Assembly (NCBI RefSeq): GCF_019393635.1
Contig: NC_057866.1
Span: 278,078,874 to 278,142,873, forward strand
DNA from: Dromiciops gliroides
Taxonomy: Eukaryota > Chordata > Mammalia > Microbiotheria > Microbiotheriidae
Direction of reading: 5' to 3'
DNA length: 64,000 nucleotides
Shown here: piece after piece, positions 53,256 to 63,104 of the stretch
Layout of the letters: each line of letters starts with the position of its first letter
How positions within the stretch are numbered: the stretch's first letter is position 1
Notes under the pieces: model-generated
Databases searched by the model: none
Told to the model about the DNA's origin: nothing
The model's input: only the letters and a program-made list of their open reading frames with translations
Made by a program: the position numbers and the translations under genes

Positions 53256-55079
53256 TGTCTTTTAGATGGGAACACTGAACGCTTCACTCTATACCCTGCC
53301 AGGGGGATGTGGGTCCAGGATGGCCTTTTCTGAGGGAAGCGGCCTTCGTTCCTTCCTCAGTCTGCCTCTCCTCTTGGCACGGGGAATTAGGCCAGCCAGG
53401 CCTGCTTCTAATGCATTCACTCTTGGAACCTATGCTTGCTCCCGAAAGGGGTTCTGAGAGCCTTTCCACAAGGTCACACTGTCTGCTTCCATGGACACAA
53501 GAAGCCAGGTAGTGAGTGGTCAGAAACAGCCATGTCGACAGCTCAAGGCTCCGGAAGAGTCCCGTTAGGAGACTGGTGAATGCGCCCATTCAAGGGAAAG
53601 CCCCCAAAAGGGCTTCGTGCCAGAAAACCCTGAAATCAAGAGTTTGGTGTGAAGGATGGTAAGGCACCGGCATGGACCATGCCCTAGAAAACTATTCCTA
53701 CAAAGGGCTGGCTTTCTGCTTGATGTAAAATGTCCCTGAAATTCCCAGAGCTGCTTTCAGGGAGAATGAAACGCACCAAAGCCGAGCTGGCCACAGGAGC
53801 CGGCTAAGACAGCAAGTGAGAGCAAGGCCACTTGCACGGCGCGCCTGGCATCACCGTACTGACCATGGGTTTATCCTGCAAACAGCCCTCATGGATCTGC
53901 AGAGGACAGTGCCAGCACACCCCTCTGACTCCAAGCACGTGACAGGACCCTTCCTGCCTGAGGCCAGACCCCCCCCACTCCTTGTTTGGGCCTATTTCTG
54001 TAGAGGGAATCTTTCCAGCCCTAACACCTTCCTTTAGGCCTTGTCCTGAGCGGGGGGCAAGGGTTAGAACCCCATTGCTCTGGCTTCAAGCCCAGTCACG
54101 TTTCCATCCTGAGACTCAGTGAAAACCTTGCCCGACGTTCTTCTCTGGAAAACTAGGGGTCCCCTCACAGAGCTCCAAGGGCGCCAGACAAAGTGGGAGG
54201 GCTGCCCTCACCAGCTCCTCCCCCAGGAAGGCTTCCCAACCCTTCTCGGTTTAACCGATGTGTCTCGAACCCCACGGTGGGGTTAAGACTTAGGCAGACT
54301 AGGCTAGGCTAGGCTAGGAGGCAAAAGTGGGCAGGGGTGATCGAAATACTGACTGACATCTCTGACCACAGCCACCTCGTTCAACTCCATCAACATACAC
54401 AACAGTGGCCAAGAAACCTCTGGTCCTCTCGCACCCACGGGACATCAAGAGGTTTAACTTGGTGGTGAATTTTGGTGGCAGGCCGCACAAAGTAGGCCAC
54501 TAAATACCAACGTACAGCAAGGGAATTAATGGCTCCCGGGGAAGCTGGGAAACGTGAGCATCCAGATTCCCCTCAGCTTGGCGTCCAAAGGCCTCCCTCT
54601 GGGAGGCCACAGCACGGTTAGGTCACCTGACCAGCTGGAGGGCTCAGGGCAGGCGGCCTGCAGGGCACGGATCCAACGCCACAGGCTCAGGAATCCCAGA
54701 ACAGAGACCTCAGAGGCCAGAGGTCCACCCTGTTCTTGTACAGGATTTCCTCCATCCCATCCCTCATGCACTCTGACTGAAGGGAGGGAGGGGACCCCAC
54801 CACCACCATCGCAGCCCTTTCGCACTTTCCTAGAGAGGCCGAGTGAGTTGGCTTCTCAGCACCTATCACTGCTGCTCCTGGTCCTGCCCTCTGAGGATGA
54901 GTGCAAGGCTAATCCTGCTGGCTCTTGACCATAGGCAGCAAGGCCTTGATTGTGAGAGCCACACGCCTCTCACGCCTCTGGCTGCCATGCCACACCGCCC
55001 TTACCATCTAGAGGATATTTTCATAACATGCTTAGGCTTGCAATGACAAAAGGTAACCCATGCATTCACTCATCCTTTA
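53256..55079. other. Interval between the MTMR7 and VPS37A ends
   Basis: Less than 2 kb separates the probable 3' ends of the convergent genes. It contains a CTAGG pentamer run near 54296-54318, a MIR-like trace (54055-54110) and a CR1/L3-like trace (54855-54925). I see no gene in it. Open frames up to about 124 codons have no recognisable similarity. Confidence 0.6.
54055..54112. repeat. MIR-like trace, partner of 55203-55260
   Basis: 'agggttagaaccccatt', then 'cttcaagcccagtc', occurs here and again at 55203-55260 with small changes. Either two copies of the same ancient SINE segment or a local duplication. Confidence 0.5.
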
Positions 55080-56302
55080 CAATAAAAGTGTACGTGATTT
55101 TTATTTGTTCATGAAATCACAGAACCTGTGAGTCTAAGCCCTTATCTTACGTAGGGAGGTGCCTCCTTCACCCAACTGGGCTGTGGCAGAGCCAGGCGGC
55201 GGGGGTTAGAACCCCATTCCTCTCACTTCAAGCCCAGTCGTGTTTCTACCACCCCACACTGCTTTCACATGGTCTCTAACCAGAGGTAAACCTCAGTGAT
55301 GACAGAGGCTAAGGAAAAAGTGCTTGGTCAGCTTGTCTGTATACAGATGTCCCTGGCAGAGCCAGAACACACCCCATTTTTTTCTATTACCCCTCTTCTA
55401 ACAAACTATTTAGAAGATCCCTTTCCAAATGACTGGCCTAGCCTGGCCAGTCCTCCAGGATGGCTTCATGAGTGGGGTCCGTGTCCGGAACAGGGTCGTT
55501 CACTGCATCCTTTGTGAGTTCAAAGGTGCCCTTCACAGGCACAGGGGCCACCCGGCCAGATGCACGGTGAGAAGCACCCCACACAGACAAAGCCATCTCC
55601 TGGGGGCGGGAATGGCAGCGACCTTCTGGGGATGAGCAGCCTCTTGGAGTTCTGAGGCTGGGTCTCCAAGGGCTAGGGCCAGGGCTAGGCTGAAGCAGCT
55701 CCTGTGGGGGCCACTGGAGTGCATACTCCAGATGAGTCACCACTATACCACAATGACCAGCTGGAGGTCTTGATACTGATTAAAAGCTGGACATATTGGC
55801 AATGAACACTTAGGAACAAAAATTTCCCTGAAAGATAAACGGAATGTGATCTATTTTAATGGCCACTACCCCAAATGGTATTTAAAAAAAAAAAAGCCCA
55901 AGACTTTATAAATAAACCAGTCCATTTCAGTTAAAAATATGAATTTAAAAGAATATGAATTTATAAAATACTTGAATTTATCCAAAATTACATGCATAGG
56001 CATTTAATTTCTAATAATCAGGGAGTAGCAGCAGAAACTTAAATATGGTAAAAGACTTTCTCAACAATAAATACAAAGGCTATTTTGAGTGCAAAGAGTG
56101 CAGAAGATCTCTCAAATAAAGATAATAGCAGGCATCCTAATTCGGACAGAACCAGGCCCGGCTCTATGCAGTGACATAGCTCATCTCTACCACACGACAC
56201 AACCATTAGGATGAAGCGCCTGTTTGCAAATCATGTCTATTTAGAATGGGCTTAATTGGGACTGTTCATTCTTCTCTTGGCAGTTCATATTTTCAGGAAA
56301 AT
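55080..56302 (-). other. VPS37A: VPS37A 3' UTR exon (probable)
   Basis: A strong acceptor on the - strand ('ttttttttctttgcag', exon from 56302) lies 573 bp past the stop-codon donor. From there, AT-rich sequence typical of a 3' UTR runs to the - strand AATAAA at 55105-55100. No repeat family is recognised in it. If the donor at 56875 is not used, the UTR is simply contiguous. Confidence 0.5.
55081..55105. terminator. Two-way poly(A) signal: AATAAA on + (55081-55086) and on - (55100-55105)
   Basis: The + strand reads AATAAA, then 13 bases, then TTTATT, so each strand carries a canonical signal within one near-palindromic block. The - strand signal is the best candidate for the end of VPS37A. 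The + strand signal could end a long MTMR7 transcript. This is inference from motif and gene direction only. Confidence 0.5.
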
Positions 56303-56875
56303 CTGCAAAGAAAAAAAAATCCTAGAATTTACTTGAAATGACACTTCAGACAACGAGATGAAGGCTTGCTGTGTTGTGAAGAGCCTTCTCCATCACCCCC
56401 GGCACTTGCTGAATGCCCACTCAGCTGTGTCCTAAGCCCACGTCCACTAAAGAAGTAGCCCAGATGGGGAATGATGAACGGCTACCCACAGGGGCCTGTG
56501 TCAGCTGGGAGGGGCAAAGCCCTGCCAGCGCCCAAAAAGCAGCTCAGAACGGGGAGAGGGGTTCGGCCTGCACCCCGGCCGTCACACCAAGAAGGTGGGA
56601 CAAGGGCTGCTCTAGTGGAGGCAGAAACACGCCCCCCTTCTCACCACTGTATGTGCGTGTGAGGGGGTGCACACCTATGCTCTATGTGTATGTGAGTCAG
56701 GATAGATCAGATCTCTTCAGGAGCAGAACTGCTAGGCTGAGGAAACCTGGCTAGGGACTGTTCTTGTCACCCAAGTGGGAGAGGAGATAGGGGGCACCTG
56801 ACAGGACGAACTAAGCACAAAGACAAGACCCCTCCCCAGATAAGGCACTGTCTAAGGCCCAGAGAGAACGCTTAC

Positions 56876-56956
56876 CTAGAGGGGAGCATGGAACTGGGTG
56901 TGTGTGCCCATGGCCTGCTGAAGCTTCTCCTCTTTGGCTCTGCGACAATGGCAAAT
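56876..56956 (-). CDS. VPS37A: VPS37A last coding exon (residues ~372-397)
   Basis: Twenty-six codons and a TAG stop (56878-56876) encode ICHCRRAKEEKLQQAMGTHT and QFHAPL. The conserved C-terminus is QFHAPL. The middle reads AMGTHT where I recall AIAMHS in human. The stop codon is followed at once by 'gtaagcg', a good splice donor, so the 3' UTR is probably spliced. Confidence 0.95.
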   Translation of the reverse strand: MCHCRRAKEEKLQQAMGTHTQFHAPL

Positions 56957-57510
56957 CTAGAGGGTACAGGGAAAGGCTGCATCATCTCCACCGTCTCTGA
57001 GCCACACCAGCCCAAAGTCTCCACGCTGTGAGGGAGGGGTCGGCCCTTTGCCCTCCCCTTCCCTCCTCCCTCCGAGTCTCAAGCAAGCCCGTCACAACCA
57101 GAGAACCAAGGGAGCCTCTGTTCTCCTCTGCAGTCAATCAAGCAGACCGGCGAGGGCCTGGCCACACCAGGATGGCATGCTGCTCGGGGCCTGGGCCCTC
57201 TCCAGAGCCCCCCGGGCTGCCAATGTCTGACTCCCATTCCAGCCCACCAGTGGTGGTGGGGCCTGAGGGAGAGAGGGATGGCGAGGATGGATGCCCCGTG
57301 GCCTCTGCCAACTAGGGAGGCACAGGGCGGAGCGCTCTCTGTAGGGGAGCTCAGAGGCTGCCAGGTTCACCAAGTGTGCAGGTGCATGTGTGCGCGCGCA
57401 CACACGCACCCATCATAGGCACACACGCCCTCCAGGTTTCTCCCCATCCCCTTATCTGCCCAGGAAAGGTCATGCTCAGTGAGCAGGCCCTGGGGGCACA
57501 GAGCACATAC
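56957..57510 (-). other. VPS37A: VPS37A intron, 554 bp
   Basis: Single-copy sequence, GC-rich, with an alternating purine-pyrimidine run 'tgtgcgcgcgcacacacgcac' at about 57390-57410 (Z-DNA prone). The acceptor on the - strand is 'gtaccctctag'. Confidence 0.85.
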
Positions 57511-57654
57511 AGTTCTCTTTTCCATGAAGCTGCTGAGAAAGTCATCAATGTCCATCTTTCCCTCCAGGAAGTCCTCTGCGAGCGTGTCAGACTCCTCCTC
57601 TGCCTCATGGGCTGCCACCTTCAGCCTCGCCTGGAGGGCGCTGGCGCTGCAGCT
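57511..57654 (-). CDS. VPS37A: VPS37A coding exon: Mod(r) domain end (residues ~324-371)
   Basis: Forty-eight codons in phase 0 encode SCSASALQARLKVAAHEAEE and ESDTLAEDFLEGKMDIDDFL with SSFMEKRT. The acidic EAEEESD and the DFLEGKMDIDDFLSSFMEKR helix are the VPS37 hallmark. The acceptor follows an 18-C tract ('ccttctcag'). The donor is 'act|gtatgtgctc'. Confidence 0.96.
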
Positions 57655-59551
57655 CTGAGAAGGGGGGGGGGGGGGGGGGAGATGTTTCAAGACCCAGCTC
57701 TGGGCTGCCGTGGGAAAGAGGCCACCTCTCGCATGCTGGGGTGTGGATGAGAGCTCAGCTCTGGTGGACAGACACCCCCAGAACATTCTGTGACTCTCCA
57801 AACCCGGGCCCCCTTTCTCCTTTCTGGGAAAGGCTGGAGGACGACTCCGTGCCTTCTAAAAGGAGACGGGATGAAAATCAAACATCTCACTCTGTGCACA
57901 GTCTGGGGACCTCAGGGAGTCTCGAATAAGAAGGTCTTGGCTGCTACTCCTCACTTGACAGCCTGGAGGGGTTTTTGCAGTGTGTGTGTCTGTGTGTGGG
58001 GGGGTGTGTGCCTTCCCTACCCAAGAATGGGCTCTTTGGGGAAGAAGAATCGACCCCATCAAGCACAGTTCTAGCCGTTCCTCAGATGAAGAGTACAACA
58101 GAACCTGCCTTGTTTTGTGGGTACCAAGGATCCAACAACAGCAAAAGTACAAACAGAGGTGAACTACTCAAGGACTGATCCACCCACCTCCCAAAGTGAG
58201 TCATGCGCACGCAGCGAGAAATCCATGCCTGTGTCTTACTGGGCACAGAAACAGAGCCGGCGCTGGAGCTTGGCCCTCCCTCGCCTCAGCCGGGATGCCC
58301 TGTCTCTGCCAAATGCTGAGGGGTGGGGGTGACAGGAGACGGGGCTGTCTCCCTCCCCGCTATCTCCACACGAGCCTCTCCTCTCTTCCCTTCTCCACCC
58401 CGGTGGGTCACCTTCTGTCCAGCCTCTTCCTCCTCCCATCCATCCACCACTAGCAGAGTAAGCTGCCTAAAGTCTCAAGGTCTCTGGAGGTCCTTCCCAG
58501 GAACTTCAGCTCCACACAGCCTCCAAACACGGGCAGTCTTCTCCCACCTCCGTGCCTTTGCCCGCCGGGTTCCCACTGCCCCAGCTCACTCATCATTATT
58601 AAGCACCTAACTGGCAGAGAGCTAGTGACGGCCTGCCAGCGCGATGCACACACACGTAACTGCCGAGCTCAGGGAGGCTCAGTGCTGTGAGGGGGCCGCA
58701 GGGCTGGGCCTTCACCCTTGACAAGTGGCTAAAACCAACCGTGGCCAGGAAGGGGAGGGAGTGTGCCGCAGGCTCAGAGGGAGGGCTGACACCGCAGCGG
58801 GAGCGCGGGTGCCCCGCTCTGTCTGGGGCTGTGCTCCTCAAGGCCTCTCAAGGAGCCTTTATAAGAAGGGGGGCAGAGTGCAGCCCTTTTCTGTTCAGTT
58901 GGAGACCTTCAACATCAGAAAGCAATCTTGGCTGCACAAGGCCCCGCCCCAAGCCCCTCCAGTATCACTGAGAAGGCTGAGGAGATCTCAGCTGGGGAGG
59001 GCCTTTGTGAAAAGGGCCTGAGGCACACAGGAAGGAGGCTGGTGGGTAGGTGGGGCACTCCCGGACAACCAGCCACATTCTGTATGTGTGTGTGTGTGGG
59101 GGGGGGGGGGGGGGGGGGGGGGAAGAAGAGAGGCCAAGTAAAGAGCCGAAGATGACAAAGGCAGGCAGAGCCGTGACAGAAACAGCAAAGAGCTGGGTCT
59201 GTGGGGAGGCAGGACAAGGCCCATTGGGATCCCTACAGGATTTCTGGGGGCTATGTGTGAACACGCACAGGAGGAGTTCCCCAAGCCCTCGGCTCACGAC
59301 CCTTCAGGTCCCCACTCAGAGCTTCGATAATGGAGGCTTTGGCACTGGGCTGTCCCATAGCGTGGAGCCGCAGCAACAAGCCCCATTCCCTACCGGGCCA
59401 TGGGTCCAGGGTGAAGGCCATTGGAACTCCGCCTCCCGCCCAGCGGGGCTTGCACCATCCCCTGCTAGCAAAGCCCTTTCTGACATCAGGAAAGGCTGGG
59501 TGGGACCATTTCACCCCAAGGTTACATGAAAAATAAGAGACCTGGGCCTAC
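57655..59551 (-). other. VPS37A: VPS37A intron, 1.9 kb
   Basis: Mostly single-copy sequence with a 25-G run at 59098-59122 next to a TG run, and an 18-G run (C on the gene strand) next to the acceptor. I recognise no gene inside it; the many overlapping open frames reflect high GC content. Confidence 0.8.
59098..59122. repeat. 25-G homopolymer after a TG run
   Basis: Twenty-five consecutive G follow 'tgtatgtgtgtgtgtgtg'. It can fold as a G-quadruplex and its exact length is likely to be poorly resolved by sequencing. Confidence 0.9.
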
Positions 59552-59620
59552 CTCGCTAAGCTCGTGCTGCCTCTGCATCTTCTTTTCGAAGCCTGATTTC
59601 ATCTGGGTGAGAAGTTCATA
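59552..59620 (-). CDS. VPS37A: VPS37A coding exon, 69 bp (residues ~301-323)
   Basis: Twenty-three codons in phase 0 encode YELLTQMKSGFEKKMQRQHE and LSE. Human has STFEKK where this has SGFEKK (from memory). The acceptor is 'gctcttctttag' and the donor 'gag|gtaggcccag'. Confidence 0.96.
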
Positions 59621-59854
59621 CTAAAGAAGAGCAAAGAAAATGTGTTGGGCCTTGTCTGGTCCTCTCTGTATTTGTCGTTTTTATTTTTTTTGATGAGGCA
59701 ATTGGGCTTAAGTGACCTGCCCAGGGTCACACGGCTAGTAAGTGTCAAGTATCTGAGGCCGGATATGAACTCAGGTCCTCCTGAGTGCTGAATGCACTGT
59801 GCCACTGAGCTGCCCCCGCCGTATCTCTCTTTTGGTGAAAATCAGCGCACTGAC
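59621..59854 (-). other. VPS37A: VPS37A 234-bp intron, more than half SINE
   Basis: An antisense-to-chromosome SINE (about 59683-59818) fills most of this short intron and ends about 36 bp from the exon at 59855. Relative to the gene the SINE is in sense orientation. Without it the intron would be about 100 bp. Confidence 0.85.
59683..59818 (-). repeat. tRNA-derived marsupial SINE inside a VPS37A intron
   Basis: Reversed tail 'tttttattttttttgatgag', body 'acctgcccagggtcacacgg', and a head with a few losses ('gtgccactgagctgcccc'). Confidence 0.88.
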
Positions 59855-59913
59855 CTTGTCGAGGACCGTCTGCCTCTTGGCTTCTAGGCTGGGCTCTAGA
59901 AGGAGGTTTTTCC
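59855..59913 (-). CDS. VPS37A: VPS37A coding exon, 59 bp (residues ~281-300)
   Basis: Two bases complete Arg, then 19 codons encode KNLLLEPSLEAKRQTVLDK. This is part of the central Mod(r) helix and is identical to human as I recall it. The acceptor is 'cattttgcag' and the donor 'aag|gtcagtgcgc'. Confidence 0.96.
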
Positions 59914-59991
59914 CTGCAAAATGAAGCCAGTGTTTAAGCCGGTGTCAAACACCTCGTCAGGAAGCTAAGCGCAGGCCGAGGTCAGACTTAC
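59914..59991 (-). other. VPS37A: VPS37A 78-bp intron
   Basis: The donor is 'gtaagtctga' and the acceptor 'cttcattttgcag', only 78 bp apart. This is close to the lower size limit for mammalian introns. Frame continuity on both sides confirms it is spliced and is not a coding insertion. Confidence 0.93.
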
Positions 59992-60119
59992 GGGCGAGAT
60001 CTTCGATGCTCTTCACCAAGTCGTCCTTGTCGGTGATGACCTGCTTCAGCTGTGGCAGGGTGGACAACTGCTCCAGGAAGGCTTCTTCTTGCTCATTCAT
60101 ATCTGTTAACTGCGACAGG
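59992..60119 (-). CDS. VPS37A: VPS37A coding exon: start of Mod(r) domain (residues ~239-281)
   Basis: On the - strand one base completes a codon, then 42 codons encode LSQLTDMNEQEEAFLEQLST and LPQLKQVITDKDDLVKSIED with LA, then C of a split Arg. This is the first helix of the Mod(r) domain. The acceptor is 'gtgctcccag' and the donor 'gccc|gtaagtctga'. Numbering assumes the human length of 397 aa. Confidence 0.96.
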
Positions 60120-60189
60120 CTGGGAGCACACAGGGAAAACCGAGGCTGGCTAAGTGCATCGGCCACTCCCTCCATCCTTCCACCGCCAC

Positions 60190-60990
60190 CTCAGCCCTCC
60201 CTGCGGCCCCTGCACCCTCTCAACCTGAAGGTCATCGCTCTCTCCGACTGTTCCTCCTCACTCTTCTTTGTCACCCACACCTCACCCTCTCCCCTCGCCA
60301 GAGCCTCCCCCAAAGCTCTGTCCCGGTTCCTTCTCTTCAGGCCTTGGCACTGCTGACCACCCTTTTCTCCTTCACACCTTCTCCCCTGTGGGTCTTCACG
60401 CCATTGCTTCCTCCTGGTTCTACTCCTTGTCTGCCCACTCTGCCATCCAAGCACGGGGGTCCCCCAAGGCTCCGGCCAGGGCCACCTTCTCTCTATGGAT
60501 CTACCAATCTCCACGCAGCTGGTTTTCAGATTGCTACTGACAGGCCTCGTCTCTCTCCTACCCTCTGGCCCCACGTCGCCAAATGTCCTACGGCCACCTC
60601 AAACTGGACATGCCCAAAACAGACGCCCATCTTCCTGTTACTAGCAGCAATGAGCAGCCCCCTATCTTGGGAGGGCATCATGAAGTTCCTTCTAGCCAGG
60701 CAGATCATGCCCTTGCAGCGATTCCTAACCATACTTCGTGCTCTCACGGTTGCTAAATCTCACCAATTCTGCCCCCTCCATTGGCACGTCTGCCCCCTTC
60801 TTTCAACTCTTATGGACACTGCACCAAGCCAAGCTTGCGGGCACTTCTTGCCAAGCCCGCTGCAAGAGCCTTCTGCTTGGGCTTCCTTCCTCAAAATTCT
60901 GCCGTCTCCCAGGCATCCCCTACAAAGTACAGGTCTGGCCTCCATCCCCAGATTTCCCAGTATAGCACTCTCAGTAAGGTCTGGTCAAAC
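60190..60990 (+). repeat. L2 LINE remnant, sense, reverse transcriptase to C-terminal part
   Basis: 'cactgctgaccacccttttc', 'cgggggtcccccaaggctcc', 'cacctcaaactggacatgcc' and 'gcccttctttcaactctta'-like text follow the order of mammalian L2 ORF2. Very decayed. Confidence 0.68.
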
Positions 60991-61479
60991 TGGCCTCCTT
61001 GTCTCTCCTAACACCGGCTCTCCACATGGCACGGTGCAAACACAGCTGGTTTGGGAATCAAAGGATTCGAGTCTTGGTGGCTACTGCCTGTGTCACCACG
61101 GCAACATATAACCCGGAGAGACTGGCAAAAAGAGGAAGCGGCCCAGCCCAGCCCTCCACAGAAATGTCTGCAAACAAGACCAAGTGATCAAAGAATGCAA
61201 GAAGAAACAAGCATGAGTCATTTTTCTAGCCCAAGACAGCAGGAAATGCCACCGCAGCGGTCAAGAGGAACATGAAGAGGAAGATGTCTGAGTGTCTGGA
61301 AGGGACCGCACGGCAGTGAAGTATTTACACTGTGTGGCCCTTTGGAGCCCTCACGTCCTCAAGCATCAAGGAAAGAGCACAAACAAGGCAGCGGGACTTC
61401 CTGTCTCACTGTAATTGAGAACCAGGACTGAGCCTGGACCCCCTCCCACTTTCCTATGAACTTGTCAAAGGTGGCCAGA

Positions 61480-62057
61480 AGGCGCAGAGCGTGGCATGGA
61501 AATGCTCCAACTCAAAATGGGAACGGGAGTGAAGTGACAAGTGCAGGGAGGTTGGGAGAGTGGAGGCCAGACAAGGGGAACACAAGGGGGCCTGAGCCAC
61601 TGAAACACAATCATTCTCCTCTTCTCTAAAGAAAGGTAGGAAGGGGAAGCAATAAGAGAACTAATGAATGGGAACGGGATAAAATCACCCACGAGGAGTT
61701 CAAAGGGAGAAAGAACCAGGAGAAAACGGGGTCCCAAAAACCCAGAGAGAAGAGAATTCTCTCAGAGGAGAGTGATGGACAGGGTCAAGTGCTGCAGGGA
61801 AGTCAGGAATAAGGACTGAGAAAAAGCCCAGTGAATTTGGCCACAACGAGATCAGTGGTAACTTTGGAGAGAGAGGTTTTGGTGGCCTGAGGAGGTCAGA
61901 AGCTGGATTGTAAGGGATCAGAAGAGAGTAGAAGGAGAAAAAGCAGAGGCTCCTATCACAGACAGCCTTTCTGAGGAGTTTAGCTACAAAGGGCAGCAGA
62001 GGAGACAGGACTGAGCAGGGATGGGAAGATCAGGGGAGACACGAGTGTGTTTGTAGG
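61480..62057 (-). repeat. LINE remnant (L2/CR1-like), antisense, part before the LTR
   Basis: 'gagagtgatggacagggtca', 'gaataaggactgagaaaaag', 'atcagtggtaactttggaga' and 'gtgtgtttgtaggcagt' are a widespread antisense LINE text in marsupials. It resumes after the LTR at 62737. Confidence 0.6.
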
Positions 62058-62061
62058 CAGT

Positions 62062-62732
62062 TGTGAGGGAACTGTGTGGATGGAATGACCCACACTGACT
62101 CCCTCTTGGGACTCACTTCTGGAGCTAGCTTTCTTCCCTTTTTATTCCACTATGGGTCTAGTCCGACTCTGTTCTTGTGAGAAAACTTCACTGCATTGTT
62201 TCAATCTAGCCCTGGCACGGCTGGGAAGAAGGACCACCTCTCCCTGTTCAGAGACCCTTAATTAAGGACCTAGGTTATGCTGACCAGAATCTGGGCCCAA
62301 TGTGAAGACTGGTGCAAGGAATTTTCTCACAGCAACCCATGTCTTATCTGAAAACTGGCCCCAAACTGGTCAACCTATTACTGTCCCCATGTTTCTAATT
62401 GCAAAGATACTTGGGAGTGGTGGGACCACCTTTTCTGATTAAAGGGAATTTCACACCTGCTTCTTCTCCCTGCTACTAACTCACTCATCTCCCTCCCTAA
62501 TCTTCCTCCAATGAAAAATCAGATTAGCTAATCTTGTATTCTGGTTATATCCTGTTAATTGTTTGCTGTTACTGCCTAAAAACCTGTCTCTCCCTGTACT
62601 CGGGGCCCCATCGCCAAAGCTGAGGGGTCCTGGTCCTGAGTGGTTAGGCAAATGGCGCACACTGCTTAATAAATCACTATGTTCAGAAGCTAGACCCTCT
62701 GTTTCCTCAGTCGTGTCTGATTCTACTGGCTA
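62062..62732 (+). mobile_element. Solo LTR of an endogenous retrovirus (ERV1-like), fossil
   Basis: About 670 bp with the layout of a retroviral LTR: a TG start, a U3-like part, 'cttaataaatcactatgttc' as poly(A) signal in the R region and a U5-like end 'cagtcgtgtctgattctact'. The 4-bp repeat 'cagt' lies on both sides (62058-62061 and 62733-62736). It sits inside a LINE remnant that is collinear on both sides. No internal retroviral genes are present, so it is a solo LTR, old enough to have diverged. The family name is uncertain. Confidence 0.6.
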
Positions 62733-62736
62733 CAGT

Positions 62737-63010
62737 AGGGAAGTAGCCAGAAGAGATGGAGAGACTAAAATAAAGAAGAGTGGGGAGGACAGAAGGGTCA
62801 AGGTCTTGGAGGGGATGGGATAGATGGCAGGGAGAGGGGCTTCACCTTGGTAAAGGGCTAAGGCTACCTCATCACCTAAGACAGGAGAGAAGGAAGAGGC
62901 AGTGGAATAAGGCAGCTGAGTCATAGAAGACAAGGAAGAGGAAGCCCATAGTGAAAGGGCTTCAATTTTTTTCTGTAAAAGATGAGGTAAGATTCTCCAC
63001 TGAGAGAGTA
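62737..63010 (-). repeat. LINE remnant (L2/CR1-like), antisense, part after the LTR
   Basis: 'agggaagtagccagaagaga', 'aagggctaaggctacctcat' and 'cacctaagacaggagagaag' continue the text broken at 62057. Confidence 0.6.
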
Positions 63011-63104
63011 GGGGAAAAGAAACGTGGAAAATGAAACTCCTAACAAATTCCTTTTGTGATAAAAACATAGTCTTATTTCCTAAACAAGAGAGACCAAAAG
63101 GAGA

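Noticed and set aside
60344-61111. 255-codon open frame, the longest in the window
   Set aside because: Most of it overlaps a decayed L2 LINE read in a non-native frame. It has no recognised domain.
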